A stretch of 64,000 nt of DNA from assembly GCA_019137255.1 (NCBI GenBank), contig WPDH01000127.1, forward strand, positions 1 to 64,000. The letters run 5' to 3'. Numbering within the stretch: position 1 is the stretch's first letter; each line of letters begins with the position of its first letter. A model generated the notes under the pieces. It did no database searches, had not been told where the DNA came from, and was given only the letters and a program-made list of their open reading frames with translations. This DNA comes from Corinectria fuckeliana. Taxonomy: Eukaryota > Ascomycota > Sordariomycetes > Hypocreales > Nectriaceae. Position numbers and translations under genes: made by a program. Below, piece after piece: positions 11,873-24,462 of this stretch.

Positions 11873-12343
11873 TATGTATCATGGGTGTCCGTCCAGCAGT
11901 ATCTTTAAAATGAACAATCCTGGTTTCAGGTGCTGGTGGTCTAATGCAAAGGTGCAAAATGGCCTCGCAGTAAGATCGAGCGGAATGATGCAGGCCTCGC
12001 ACCGTCTCTTCTTATTACGTTCCCTACCTCGTGGCAAAAGGGTATCCCGCAAAGGGCTTCCGCAAGACCGGCAATAGAGGCGAATCGGGCGTGCGTCACC
12101 AGCCGACGTCAACAGAGCTGTCGTTCGGCAAAACGAGGCCGAGTTGGCGTTAGAGGCGGCGCTTGTTGAGGCGACACTGGTGAGGCGTCGCAATGCACCG
12201 GCAGTCGAGAGATCCGAGAGAGCCGTATATCCAACGTGTCGAGGCCAGAAAAGATGGAGGGTAGACAATTTTTGCTACCCATGACGGCGATGCCTGCAGG
12301 TTGGTTTCCTCTAACGAACGAGTGATTCATCCAGCCTTCCAGC

Positions 12344-12370
12344 GTAAGCCAGGTAAGCCAAGTAAGCCAA
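12344..12370 (+). repeat. 9-bp tandem repeat, three copies
   Basis: Three units of GTAAGCCA followed by A or G. Short non-coding minisatellite. Confidence 0.8.
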
Positions 12371-12717
12371 GAGCCTGGGCGCAAGTGCCGGGGAGAATAC
12401 GACCAAGACGAGGGCACTGGAGAGCCATTTGCCAGCAGCCGCCCAGGGATCGGATCGCAGACTCCACTGGGGGTGAATCCTTTGGCTCTTGGGGATTCCA
12501 TCTTGACGCGCGGCCAGGGACCACGGGTCCAACGGCCCCGGGACTGTCGGTCAATCAATCCCAGGGCCCTTGGGTTTGATGGGTGGGTAGCAAAGCCCCG
12601 TGGTGCAACTCGCCGTGGGCGTTTCCGAAACGTCCATCATCATCGACGCTAGGTGGGTGCTCGGATGGCGGCGGGTTGTTGGGTTATGAGGAAGAATCTC
12701 GTGTTATTATTAGACAG

Positions 12718-12752
12718 CAGACGGCAGACGGCAGACGGCAGACGGCAGACGG
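12718..12752 (+). repeat. CAGACGG heptamer, five perfect copies
   Basis: Five exact tandem copies of CAGACGG. The 7-bp period would not keep a reading frame, which agrees with a non-coding location. Confidence 0.95.
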
Positions 12753-13876
12753 AGGCAAAGCCTAGATGGAGATGCGCAGGCTAAGCGCCAGCTGATGTCA
12801 GAGATAGAGTACCGAGTAGCGCAGTTATTAGTTTAGTGATGCATCTGTCACTTTGCCGGCATTCTAGTCATCCCTGCCCGGTAGGTACCCACTGAGCACA
12901 GTGAGCAGCCAGAACTTTGACGCTGGCTAGACAGTTGGAGTGAGGTTGAATAAAACAAGGCAAGGGTGTTGCAGGCCGACGATGATGTCAAGTCAAGGTG
13001 GGTGGTGTTTTGGTATGTTGTCCTCCGTGAGAAGAAGCCTAAACTGTCAGGCACTCCGCGGTGCGGCCACATCCTCAAGGCATCCACCAACTCTCCAGGC
13101 AAACACATGCTTATTAGGTACTAGATACTAGCTACTAGGTACCTGTAACAAACCTACTTACAGCGCATATTCGTACATCCTGACACCAAGGAACAGGCCG
13201 AGAAATAAGAACCCATGTTTAAATTTAAGCCGCATCTGCACCATCTGTCGCCGTATTCTCCGCTTCCCTCCGCAGCCACGACTATTGCCTTACCCTGCAG
13301 ATCCTAGATGTCGCCGTCCCTGACCTTGTTGTTCCTCCACATGGGGGAGCATCTTTAGCTGTAATTCCTACGATGCAGTCGGACTCGGTTTCCCCCTCGT
13401 TCTTACGCTTAAAGAGCTGTTGCTCGGCCTAGCGAGAAGCCCGTAACGCTGTGAGTCGCCTCGGTATTGAAATAGAGGTGGGTACAGTCAAATCGAAACG
13501 CATGTACTCTGTAAGGTAGCTGGAGAGCCTGAACAGATCTGCATAATAAATATGGAAAACTACAGACTAGCTGCCGCCAATAGATAAGTGCTTCTTGCTC
13601 GCTGTTGTGAACATGCTCTTTTGCACCTGTCATAGGTTAGTCAAAGCACCACCACTCATGTTCCATCCAACCCACATATTATCAATCATGATGATCCAAC
13701 CCTACAGGAACAACTAGACTACAGCAACCACCATCATCACTCAATCTAACCAAACAATCAATCAAGTAGACTCATCTCACGTAGTCCCCAATTACATTCA
13801 AGCTGCTTTGCAAGAGCCCTCTTGTATTTGAAACTTTGCTTTTATATATGTATTCTCGAATTATCAAATCGCTATA

Positions 13877-14672
13877 ATGGATCCCGCTCTCCTCGCCAAT
13901 ATGGACCGCTGGTAAGGCATCTGCCTCACGACCATCATCAACAGCTAACACATGCCCCTCTCTCACGCAGTCCCATGTACGCCGTACGTCTTCACATCCC
14001 GCAGTCCCAGCAAACCACCCGCTAACTCGTAACCGCCCCTCAAACAATAGTCCTTCTTCGGCGCTCTCGGATGTACATGTTCCATCGTCTTCACCACCAT
14101 CGGCGCCGCGTACGGCACCGCCAAGTCCGCCGGCGCCATCTTTTCGTCCGGCATTCTTCGCCCGGACATGCTAATGCAGAATACGTACGATCGACCCGAT
14201 GCCAAGAAGAAAGAGAGAAAAAGATAACACAACGGAGGAAAACAGAGGCTGACCCGGACACTATACCTCTAGACTCTGCTCCATCATGGCGCAGATCCTC
14301 TCCATCTACGGCCTTGTAGCGAGCGTCATCATCGCTGGCGGCATCAAAGAGAAGATGCCCATCTACACCGGTTTCCTCCAGTTCGGCGCCGGCCTTGCTG
14401 TCGGCCTGTGCGGCATGGCTGCAGGTTTCGCCATTGGCATCGTTGGTGATTGTGGAGGTGCGCACACCCCTGACTTCGTTGGAAGCTCGTCTAGAAGGGA
14501 ATGCTAACATGGGTGCAATTGCGCAGCTCGTGCGAGCTCTCAGCAGCCACGCCTGTACGTGGGCATGGTCCTCATCCTCATCTTCGCCGAGGTCCTGGGC
14601 CTGTACGGCGTCATCGTCTCCATCCTCATGCTCACCCGCTCCAAGCTCGACACTGTAGAGTGCTTGTACTGA
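13877..14672 (+). CDS. Divergent V-ATPase proteolipid (subunit c family)
   Basis: Five exons: 13877-13911, 13971-13983, 14051-14184, 14273-14457 and 14527-14672 (170 aa). The second exon is a 13-nt micro-exon. The product is a four-helix proteolipid of the V-ATPase c-ring, which moves protons across vacuolar membranes. The proton-carrying Glu lies in helix 4 (IFAEVLGLYG, Glu144). GAAYGTAKS, GFAIGIVGD and QQPRLYVGM are standard family landmarks. Several positions conserved in Vma3 and Vma11 differ: YASFFG for YAPFFG, TLCSIMAQ where the family usually has VPVIMAG-like sequence, and a Cys-containing GDCGA loop. I therefore read it as a paralogue rather than the main c subunit, but cannot assign c, c' or a new isoform. 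It ends 145 bp from the 3' end of vps18, facing it. Confidence 0.85.
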
Positions 14673-14817
14673 GACCGGGATACGGGGGAGGACGAGAAAA
14701 CACATCTGTCTGGATGGCATATAATGATGACAATTGGGTATCTGCAGTTCTAGAATTTGCCACGACACGCACCGAAAAGCACACAGTTCGCTTGCTCTCA
14801 TGATTCCGCCTGTCTTC

Positions 14818-17800
14818 TTACAGCGCCCATTCGTTGATGTCATCGGCTTTCGTGATGAAGGGCTCATCAATCCTCTTAATCGCCAAGTCGCTGCACAGTA
14901 TACTGAAAACTCGTTAGTAGGAGGGAAGCAATGTGCGAGGGTGAAAGCAACCTACCAAGCAGAAGCCACGAGAGCATCCAGCTCTGCGACCACAGCATCC
15001 CGTTGCGCTCCACTGACCAAACCCTTGTGTATCTGCATCTGAAGCTCCCTGATCCGCGACGACCGTCCGATGCCCGCCTGCTCCAGCACCTTTCGACCCA
15101 AGCAATCAGAGTGGAACGAGTGCTGGCAGGGGAAGACGAAGAACTGCCTACTAAGCAGGGGCAGCCCGCAGACGTAGCACTTCTCTCCAGGTTCCACAAT
15201 TGCATACCGGTGGTCGAGCGCGGCAATGTCGATTTTGATGTTGGTGGCCGTCTGAGACGACTCGTCCATCTCCTTTTTCAGCCCGTCAATGTTGCGGCTG
15301 TAGTCTTCGAGCGCCGCGCAAATCTCCTCCTTGAAATCGTCGATGATGACAAAGTCTGGGAAGAACGGAATCAGATCCTCAATCTTGAGCAGGTCGCACC
15401 GCTTGAGGAACTCAATCGCCGTCTTGATCCCGTTGGACTGCGAGATGACCTTGCGGGCCACCGCGAGCCAAAGCCGCTTTCGTAGTTGCGGGTTTGACAT
15501 TGGTCTGTCGGCGATGACGGCCGCCAACTCAACCTCGTTGTGAGAAAGGGCAAGGTCAACTGCCTGGAGGTATTGGCCCATGCTGGTGTAGATGTGGACA
15601 CAAGAGAGAGTTCGGTGGTGTTGGATGCAAAGCCGCAAGGCAAAGTCTGGGTCGTACCGGGGCTCGTCTCCTTGCGCCTGGAGGTATGACAAGAGGCCGG
15701 ACTCATCCTTGGACGTGTGTGAGGCGTAGATGGAGACGAGCGTGTTGTGCACCGCCGCATCCTCCGAGTTGAGCTGATACACTACATAGTTGAGGTATCT
15801 TAACGCCTGGTTCTTGGCGTTGGGGCCACCTGTAAACGTGCGGTTATACTCGAGAAAGGCAGGGATAAGGTTCCTGGGCTTGAGATCCGAGTGCCTCATC
15901 AAGATGTCCACCAGATCTGTTGCAACGTGCGTCATGAGCACACTGCTGTACCGGTAAAAGACCTCGGCGTCCGTCTGTTTCTTCAGCACGTTTAGCGCCT
16001 CGCTCCACCTCTCGCGCTGGACCCAATACGACAGGACGTAGTTGTAGTCGTTGACAGCGTTGGCGAAGTAGAGTAGCTCTCCCTCGCGGCCGTGGCTACT
16101 GATGACGTCGTAAACCATCTTCCGGTCAAGATCATGCTTGTACTTGTCGATGAAGTCTCGATACTCTTTCCTGACAGATTCCAGCAGTTTCTGTGACTCG
16201 GTTGAGTTTAGGGCATCTGATAGCTCGGCCTGTGTGATGATAGTGTCGTCTAAAGAATTGAGCTTGGCCATAAACACCTCGACCAACCAGCCAGCGACCA
16301 TCATCCGCTGCATAATCGCCGACTTTTTGATGGTGGTGAGCTTCGTCAGCAGAAACTTCCGTAGGGCATCGGGCTGGTTGTTGTCGATGATGCTCAGCGC
16401 AATATCCTCGAACGGCTTGTTGCTCCGGCCGTAGACGGTGGCAGCCTCGGTCCAGTGACCTTTGCTGGCTAGGTAGTCCCCGTACGCTGCTGCCACTGTC
16501 TCCTTTTGCGTGGGCGTGCGCGCATGCTGGAGGGCTGGCTCGAATTGCTGCAGCTTCATCATGATCTCCCAGATATTGCGGTCCTCATCGCGCACCACAA
16601 CCTCGAATATCTCCTTCGAGGTAAACAACCAGAAAGTGTTCTTTTGCATGTCTACCGAGAACCCCAGAGGCTTCTGGCCTTGGCCAAGGACATCATGCTC
16701 CGAGATCATCTTACCAGTGAGTCGGTTGGTAGTAATCACACGCCCACCTACTAGATGGATAATGTGCCACTGGGTGAGCGCAATGGCATCAATCATCTCA
16801 GTTGTCGGCTTGCGTCTGTCGCCAGAGTCGGACGCAATAATCTGGGTCTTGGGAAGCATTTTGGACTCGGAGAAGACTTTGGAGCCGAGGCTGCTGTCCG
16901 TCGGCGTATTCAAGAGCCTGCCATGGAAAACTCCCTGAGAAGAAAGCCAGGCGTAGGCTCGATCCGGGATGTCATCGTCGTAAGGGCCGATCTCCGGAGG
17001 GTCAGGGGACACCGCTAAGCTGGAAACCGCCCCCGCTGACGGCCGCGACAGCTCGTGGACAACCGGCTGCTCCGACTCGAACAGCTTAGTGTAGACGGAA
17101 CCACTGCCGTCGTGCCCTTGGCCAATCCTCCCAACAAGGTGAAACAGGCGGCTCTGGGTTCCAATAACAACCCTTCGGAGATCTGCGTTGCCCTGCAGGT
17201 TGTCCACCCACAAGCCAGTAACAGGGCCGTCCGGGAGCTTGTGCAGGTTCTTCAAGTGCTTGACCTCCTTCTTGTAAAACTCCTTGGACGTCTCGATAAA
17301 GGCCTCGTAGACGTTGCCGTCCGACGCGCCGATTAGGATCTCTCGCGTGGACGCAGTCGGGAGCGAAGGGTTCCACGCCACGCTTTCGATGGCCACGCCA
17401 CGCAGGCGTCCCAGCGGCCGGGGCTGCTTCGACAGTGTGTGGAGGTAGTAGTTCTCGCCGAGGGCTGTGCAAATGATGAGGTGGGACGCGGTGGGATCGA
17501 GGAACATGCGCCGGATGACGCCAACCTCGGACGGCTTCTTGGGCAGGTCGATATCTGCGGCCAGATGGTCAGTAAGCGAGCGGCCGCACTTATAGCTGCA
17601 GCCACGCGTTGATCACGCGTGCAACCTCCGTCCGACTCACCGTCAATGTCCTCGGGTCGGTTCAGGTCGATGCGCAGGATGCGTCCGTTGGAGAGGGCGA
17701 GGATGATGACGTTATTTGCGACCTGGGCAGCGACGAAGTCGGCGGCGATGGAGAACTGCAGCTGCACGTGCTCGACGGCGAAGATGGGCTCCTCCAGATC

Positions 17801-17857
17801 CAAGTCCTGGAAGCCGTTGGCGACGGCGGCGAAGCCGTCTTGGAGATCGAGGGCCAT
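14818..17857 (-). CDS. vps18: Vps18/Pep3, HOPS-CORVET core subunit
   Basis: Three exons: 17857-17641, 17554-14956 and 14902-14818 (966 aa). Introns are 86 and 53 nt, the second with a clear CTAAC branch site. The N-terminal half is the Pep3/Vps18 beta-propeller. A clathrin-heavy-chain-like helical repeat follows, then a C-terminal RING. RING ligands visible include CYVC at 865-868 and CQHSFHSDC. The last CxxC (Cys939, Cys942) is split by the final intron; only the acceptor at 14903 restores it, which decided the splice choice. Vps18 scaffolds tethering complexes that drive endosome and vacuole fusion at the cytosolic face of those membranes. It converges on the V-ATPase proteolipid gene, also a vacuolar component. 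Confidence 0.95.
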
Positions 17858-18636
17858 GGCTGTCGGACAGGCTTACAGACGCATATTCGACCGGTGAAGG
17901 GTTATCGAGTTCCCTAGATAAGATCGAGGTTGAAGCCGAGGTCGATGTAAAGGGAGGCTGGTTCGGAGTCGGAGTCGGAGAGAGCGGTAGCTGGGCTTGG
18001 AGATGGAGATGCGGACGGATGGTTGGGCCAGCACAAGCTCCCCACCTCGAAATTAGCTGCCTATTCGTGCATTCAGCAGCCTGTACCTCCAGACTACATA
18101 GCTCCTAATTTAGCCACTGTCTCAGCTATTACATCACCGCTATCAGTGCAACACACCTACCACCTACGCTACAACTTGTGTCGCATACCTCGTCCATCTA
18201 CACAGATATAATCGGTGACATGATTCAACTCTCAATTGAGTCGAGGCCTAGAAAGTGCACGAACTTTTAACTACACTGCATACACACCCGAGTATATCTC
18301 CTCCCCTTTTCATCCAGGGCTCTCCCCGTTGCTCTCGTCTCAAGGCAAGGTAAGGTATACTAGCTAGGTCTTTCTTTTTCTTCCGCAAGGCCCTCCATAT
18401 ACAAACAAAGCCCCCCCATCTCTCCAAGTAAAAAAAAGTCGCCATAGGCCCTTAGAAGAATGCAGAGAAGTGATCATGGAATATGTACAAAACATGCAAC
18501 AAGATGGGCCGTCATCTTGGCACAACGCCCTTCCCGACTGCGCCGAAACAAACAAGCCCTATAAAAGCTGACTCCTGGCTGTAGCTGGATAGCCCCAGCA
18601 TCTACCTCCATGTGGTTCCATGGTATTTACTTGAAA
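17858..18636. other. Intergenic: vps18 promoter and methyltransferase 3' flank
   Basis: Upstream of vps18 the sequence has a short GGAGTCGGAGTCGGAGA repeat (about 17965-17982). No RNA gene or convincing ORF was seen. The distal part is the 3' flank of the methyltransferase. Confidence 0.55.
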
Positions 18637-20111
18637 TTAGACTGGCCCTGCACCGTCGTTTTCCCTCGCTGGCCGAGGGACCACCGACGTCGTATCATCG
18701 TCGCCTGGATGGAGCGTCGGATCCGGGCTGCCGTCTTCCGCCGAGTCGGTTGCCGGCGATATTGGCCTCCGCATCAGCTCTGCTAGATCGGTGGGCTGGC
18801 TGTCGAGAGGTTTCCTCCCTATAATGACGCGCATTTTGACCTGGAGCCCTTTTGACTTCTCTGGGTTCTTGGCCAGATTTGCCAGCTCTCGAGCGGCCAT
18901 CTCGCAGGACGCCTTGCACTTTTCCGGATCCCACCCCATGTATTGGGTCAACAGCCTCAGACAGTGAGCCTCAAGCGAGTCGAGGCAACTGATGAGCCAT
19001 ATTTTGCCTGCGGACTTCTCGGCCACGGTGATGGGGATGACATACTCGGTCACCCGAACATCCACAAAACCTGCTTCCAGGAAGAGTCGGGGGTCCAGGT
19101 GGCCAGTACCCCGAGGCCGACCCGACTTGACCGCAGCCTCTTCGAGATCGCCATTTAAAGAGCGCATGGGGTTATCCGGGGGGAAGGAATCCACAAACTT
19201 GGCGAACCCCTCGGCACTGTCAAAGTCTTGCACCTCAACCCAGCCTCCGGGTTTCAACGAGTAAAAGGCATTGTCGTAAATAAATCTCCAGTTCTGGAAC
19301 GCGCCCTCCATGCAGCGGAAGTGGACCAGGTCGTATGTGTCGGGGAGACGGTCCCAATCCTCGGCATCTTCGATTTCAAAAAACACATTCATAGGAACGC
19401 TCCTAGTCTCGGCGATGGCAGATATATCAGTGCCAACAACCTCGCATTGAGGAAACAGCTCGGCCATCCTAATAGCCCATTCGCCGGTCCCTGTACCAAC
19501 GTCGAGGATATGGGCGGGCTCTTGGATCGGAGCCAAGGTCAAGTCGCCATCGAGGACGTGGACGAAGACCTGGTGTTGCAAGGCGAGTCGTAATTGCTCA
19601 ATTTCGTCGTTGGGCATGTAGTATTCGCGACAGTAGCGGCGACCGTAGAGGTCTCGATAGTCGAGGTCTTGCGCCCACAGTGATCGAGTGGATGCGGCCC
19701 TGGAGTTTGAATCAGCGTCTGGACGTCCACGGGCAAGAACATGTCGGATTGCGGGAGCACTCACACGTCAGAATTGGCTGTTTGAGACTGCCCTTGGGAA
19801 AAGTGCACATCGGAGTGGTTGGTGCCGGGGGTATGGGGGTAGTGCATGGCGGGATAGATGGATATAATGTCGAGGTCCTCCTCCTCGTCGAACTCGGAGT
19901 CCGGAGCAAGGTGCTCTTCGTCGGTGTCCATGATGCTGGTCATGGCTGTGTGGACGCCGTCACTGTTCGCATGCTCACTCAAGGTGCCGTCGCTGGACTG
20001 GCGGCTGCTCTGGGGTGCGTATGATTCTTCTGATGACATGGTGCTCGTCTGGGAACGTTCGGGAGCCGTTCGCGGTCCCTTGCGCTGCTTGTTCCGACGT
20101 CTCCTGGCCAT
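18637..20111 (-). CDS. LaeA-like class I SAM-dependent methyltransferase
   Basis: Two exons, 20111-19765 and 19699-18637 (469 aa), with a 65-nt intron joined in phase 2. The first about 115 residues are basic at the start (MARRRRNKQRKGP), then Ser-rich and acidic, and look disordered. The Rossmann methyltransferase fold follows. The SAM motif I is HILDVGTGTGEWA at about 180-192, the acidic strand-2 end is VVGTDIS, and the post-I motifs include VHFRCMEG and LKPGGWVEVQDF. This order matches the LaeA/Mtr family, which includes nuclear regulators of secondary metabolism, but the family is large and most members have no known substrate. The start at 20111 was chosen because the frame upstream is low-complexity. 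No biosynthetic gene cluster lies beside it. Confidence 0.88.
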
Positions 20112-22544
20112 GGACGCACGGGTCGAAGCAGCTATCGCAATCGAAGGGAAATGGCAACGGCTGGCGACATGGTTCGGGATCGGATTCGGGCGGGAAACGA
20201 GTCTGGGATGCGCGGACGAGCAGCTATCCTGGGGGTTAGAGGATTCAAGTTGAGAACACCCCGCGGGCGCAGCAGTTTGCGTCGATTGGAGGGGACCGGG
20301 AGATAAGTCAAGCAGCTGGCCGAGGAGAGTCGGAATTCGGAGGACGGATAGGCGTAGGAAGAGTAAGTAGGAACCGAACACCTAGAGACAGACGAGCCCT
20401 GGAAGTTGGAAACGGGCACTCGCAGTGCTTACTACGTATTGGGGTAGTTTGGGGGGGGGCCTAGGGGCCTGGAGAAGTACGCACTGGAGCCGGCGAACCA
20501 GGATGTCACTGACCAGGACAGGCCGACGACGAAGGACGATGGGAGCGGGAGCGGGAGCGGGAGGAGGAGGGGGAGGGAAAGAGATTGGAGTTGACGCTGT
20601 ACATCGAGAGCTGAGAGACTTGACTCGAGAGAGAGGAGGTGGAACTGGAAGTAGGGGCAACCCACTGACCACCTTAACTGGTATCTCCCTCTTCCTCTCT
20701 CTCTCTCTCTGCCGGGGACACCCCAGCCGGGCTTAGGACGCTTCTGGCAAGGTAGGCGAAGCCCAGAGGTGGGCCTGGAACGGCAACGCTACTACGTACT
20801 TAGGCCTAGCAAGTTGACAAGAAAGACAGACATGGAAGACAAGGATCCAATGGTCGAGGTGCGTTTCTCTAACCCGGGCTGCCTACGTACGAAGTATGTA
20901 TGCTAGTGCGGATAGGATGGCCCGTGGATGAGAACCTACTTACTATGTAGCTGCGGTGGAGTCTGGAAAGAGATCGGCGCTCTTCCTTGCCCTACGTACG
21001 GCGCAGTCGTTGTTCTCGACGAGGCTGGCCGAGTGCCCTTTATCGACTGCGGAAGACGTTTTCCGGAGTTGACAAGTCAGCATACGGGACTCGGCATGTT
21101 AGGCGAGTCCGAAGGATTAGTTAACTTGGGTCCCCACCGGACACAAGCGGCGACTGCGCAACCATCAGTAGCGAGCGTCCTTGGGCTGGGCAACGGAAGC
21201 GGGAGAAATATCCGTACATGCGAAGCACTACTTACACTACTTACATAGTATGCAAAAATAAGGCCCGTCCGTGGTAATAGCCTTACAAGAGGGTCTTGAA
21301 CGAGAGAGTCGTCTTAGGTAATTCGACTTTTGCACCAGTGCGTACCCGTGTGTAAGTCCAATGGCGCGACCACTTCTGACGTCTTGCAGCACGGGGCTGA
21401 TGCACCTGGGGCTGGGAATGAATTAACCCAGATAACGACTTGATATCTGTCTTTCGTCCTTGTCCGCTTTACTACCTGTTCTGAATGCTGCCACTGCATA
21501 CTATATACATAGTAACTTACCGTTGTCATTGTTGCCGCGCTGTAGGCCATGATGCTATTAGATCCCCCACCAAGTGGCATGTGGCCTCGGCTTTGGGGCT
21601 CGGGGGGGTGGGGGTCCTGACTCAACTCTCGAGGCGCGCGCGTTACTACATGTTATGCTCTTCATCCCTAAGGGTGAGTTAGATAGGCACCCAGACAACA
21701 CTGGGTTTATAAAACACCCCCTCCACATGTCTTGTGTGTCGGCTGGCCACCATGTTCTCCCACGTCTTATAAGAAATGGTGAGCCTTCTACAAGAACATG
21801 TGCTGGATCGTGAGTTAGTAGGTAATTAGGTACTAGCAGGTTTTACGGATTGCCGGGAAAATTCAACATGATCTAAGACCGGGAATGCGAAAGATGTCAT
21901 GGAGCCCTTCCCCGTACAAAGCGCTCCCATCCAACGGTGCCGACATATCTCCTAGATTTATTTTTTGAAAAAGTAAAGAAGACGTCAGGCTCTCTCTCCT
22001 GGCCCCGAGAGTCTTTCTCCCAGCCAAGACTTGACTATTCGTGCAGTGAGTGGCGGCGGGCTTGCTGGTCTCTGCTGGAAACGTCTGCTGCAGGGGCGAG
22101 CTGCAAACGGGGGCCCATCCCGGGATTCCCTGCTGGAGGATGGTGCTGGGATAATTACTACGTAGTTGGGTTAGTGGGTTAGGCCGTGCGCCAGAGATGG
22201 AACCCCCCAGTCAGCTCCGCCACCCTGTCTGTTTGCCCAGTTGCCTGACCTGGGCAACTCAAAATCGTTCCATCTACGGGCAGCAAATCGTCCATAGTAT
22301 GGAGAAGCGTATTACGAGACCTTCCACTCCCACTGGTTTTCCGGTGACGCGGTGCTACTTTTACATCTCCATGTCATCCACATCTCCAATAGCGATGAAT
22401 GAAGGACCGGCTTCAGCAGGCCACCCGGCGATAACTAAGTGCCTACCAAGTAGGTACATAGTAGCTTTCAGGTTGGCTATTCCCGGGCGCCCGAACCAAT
22501 ATTAGACGGATGGACCGCGGAAGGACTCCTAGGGCCCGATACAG

Positions 22545-22570
22545 TACATACATACCTACATACATACATA
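22545..22570 (+). repeat. TACA microsatellite
   Basis: Imperfect TACA tetranucleotide run interrupted once by CCTA. Confidence 0.85.
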
Positions 22571-23786
22571 ATCTAGTAGTCCGCCTCACTGAACCCGACG
22601 CCTCAGCACGCCTGGCCTGTGGTGGACTCGACCCGCCGAGAACAGGAGCTCGGTGCCGAGTGGACCTGGAGCTAATCGGCTGATTCCCGGACGGGAACTG
22701 TCTTTGGCGGGGCTAGCAGAGAACGAGATAACATAGGAGGGAACAAGGACGAATGACAGGGGACCTAATTACCTACCATCTACTCCGTACATACATAGTA
22801 GTAACTTGGTGAGGAAGAACGGCAACAATAATCGGGCCATGCTGCAGACACAGAAAGCCCGATGCAGTAGTACTATGCAGTGTGACTTGGTTCAGCACAT
22901 TCACAGGACAATACGCAATAGCTGCCTACCTACTTCTCTTCATCTATGACTTCAACGGACAACTCCGTTTCCCACCACCCAGACAAAAATCTGTAATCGA
23001 CAGGGCACAAGGCGTTTTGCATGATGTTTTCCCCAATATCCTCCTAGCTTATTCATCCACTCCACGCAAACGGCGTCTGCACTGACTGTTGATCCTCGAG
23101 GGTTGTCCGGGGACTATCGGCCGGCTCCCTCACCCCATTAGCCCACTTCCTCTCGGCAGGCAAATCTTTCTTTGGCAATGGTTTCCTCGAACCTGTACAT
23201 AGTACTTCGTCCATACTTGAATCAAGGGCACAATAAGTTGGCATCGGGAGCTAGCGAAAGTTGAATGACAAGTCGACTATGCAGGTAGTACGTAATTAGT
23301 CTATAACGTAGACTACACGTTGGGTATATCTAGACTAAGTGGTTTTCATTCCCGAGCAAATCCGACCACAACCTTTCTTACTATAGTCTACTTCTCTTCG
23401 AAACGCCTCCGGTGTTTTTGATCTTCCACTTCTATGTACCTATGTATGTAATCCTTTTAAGCAGTTGCCACCGCCCTTGGCACCGGGATTCAGATCTTGC
23501 CTCGAGCTGCCAAGCTGCACCTAGATTGTTGGTTCGCCCTAGTTCCCAGCGGCGAGGCGCGCGCAACCTACCTAACCACCGGATATCCCGAGAAACCCAA
23601 AATGAAAAGAAAGAAAAAACACCCAATCACTCTGCACGCGGCCGCAGGTACGCACACGAAATGCGTCCTAACCCTGGCCCCGTCCCGCCCGTCCCGGTGC
23701 CACGGTCGGCGTCCGTCTCCGGGCCGCTGGTTTGGCATCTGCTCGCTTCTCGGCTCACTGCCCTCTCTCGGCCTTGGGGGCTGTGG

Positions 23787-23814
23787 CCATGCACCATGCA
23801 CCATGCACCATGCA
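23787..23814 (+). repeat. CCATGCA heptamer, four perfect copies
   Basis: Four exact tandem copies of CCATGCA in the gene-free stretch. Unrelated in sequence to the CAGACGG heptamer at 12718-12752, although the period is the same. Confidence 0.95.
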
Positions 23815-24462
23815 GGAGGTTGCTTTCCGACCCAATGCGGCCGGGGCCCCTAACCCAAGATTCACCCCTGCGCCCAAAGCCAAGTCGCCGTCTTGATTCC
23901 CAGTCCGCCGTGGTGGGCCAGAACGGCCCGTTATCGTGTCCGTAGCATACCCGTACCGTACTTTGCAATAGGTGGAGTGGGCGAAGTACATACATAGGCC
24001 TATCTACTGTACGAAGTAGGGGGGGGCTCCTATCTATGGTCTGGGTGCTGCTATATCTTCTGCGATCCCTCTCTATCCAATTCTATTTCCATACGACGCG
24101 TGTACTTTGCAAGGTAGTTATCATCAAGGCTATATGTCCGTCCGTCTTCTTCTGTTATTTCTTCCCGTCCATGGTTTCCTTCTCTTCCATCATCGAACCT
24201 CCCTCCTCGAGGTGCCTACCATGGCCGTGTCCCGTCTAAAAGCCCATTTGGGAAACGCTCCCATCGCCTCCAGTCATCGGTCTTTTATCAAGCAGCTCCC
24301 CACCCCCCACGCATGGTATATCTCGGCCCTTCCCCTTGGGCTTGGGCTCTCGGGCCGCCATCGAAGCAAACCAGGCTCTAAAATTCTAGGCGTCTCCTTA
24401 AAATCACTGATGTTGGAGTGTCAGGCATCGTCTGCCGGCAGACGCAGGGAATACCCAACGTC

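Larger units (their letters stand above)
11873..13876. other. 2-kb intergenic region without recognised genes
   Basis: Contains the protease promoter (reading leftward) and the promoter of the V-ATPase proteolipid gene (reading rightward). Several frames of 60-150 codons occur on both strands, but none shows domain-like sequence or a splice-consistent extension. Two short tandem repeats are listed separately. Confidence 0.6.
20112..24462. other. 4.3-kb gene-free stretch
   Basis: The longest gene desert outside the RIP block. It contains the methyltransferase promoter, scattered TAC/GTA-rich words (TACGTAGTAA, TACCTACTTA) and short tandem repeats listed separately. Open frames reach only about 177 codons, overlap one another on both strands and lack domain-like sequence or consistent splice extensions. 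An unannotated non-coding transcript or strongly divergent gene cannot be excluded. Confidence 0.55.

Noticed and set aside
12718..12752. Short regular repeats as a possible CRISPR array
   Set aside because: Seven-base units without spacers in eukaryotic DNA; plain minisatellite.
14891..14955. Alternative 65-nt last intron of vps18 ending at GTGCAG
   Set aside because: In phase, but it deletes the ILCS residues and breaks the final RING CxxC; the 53-nt intron keeps it.
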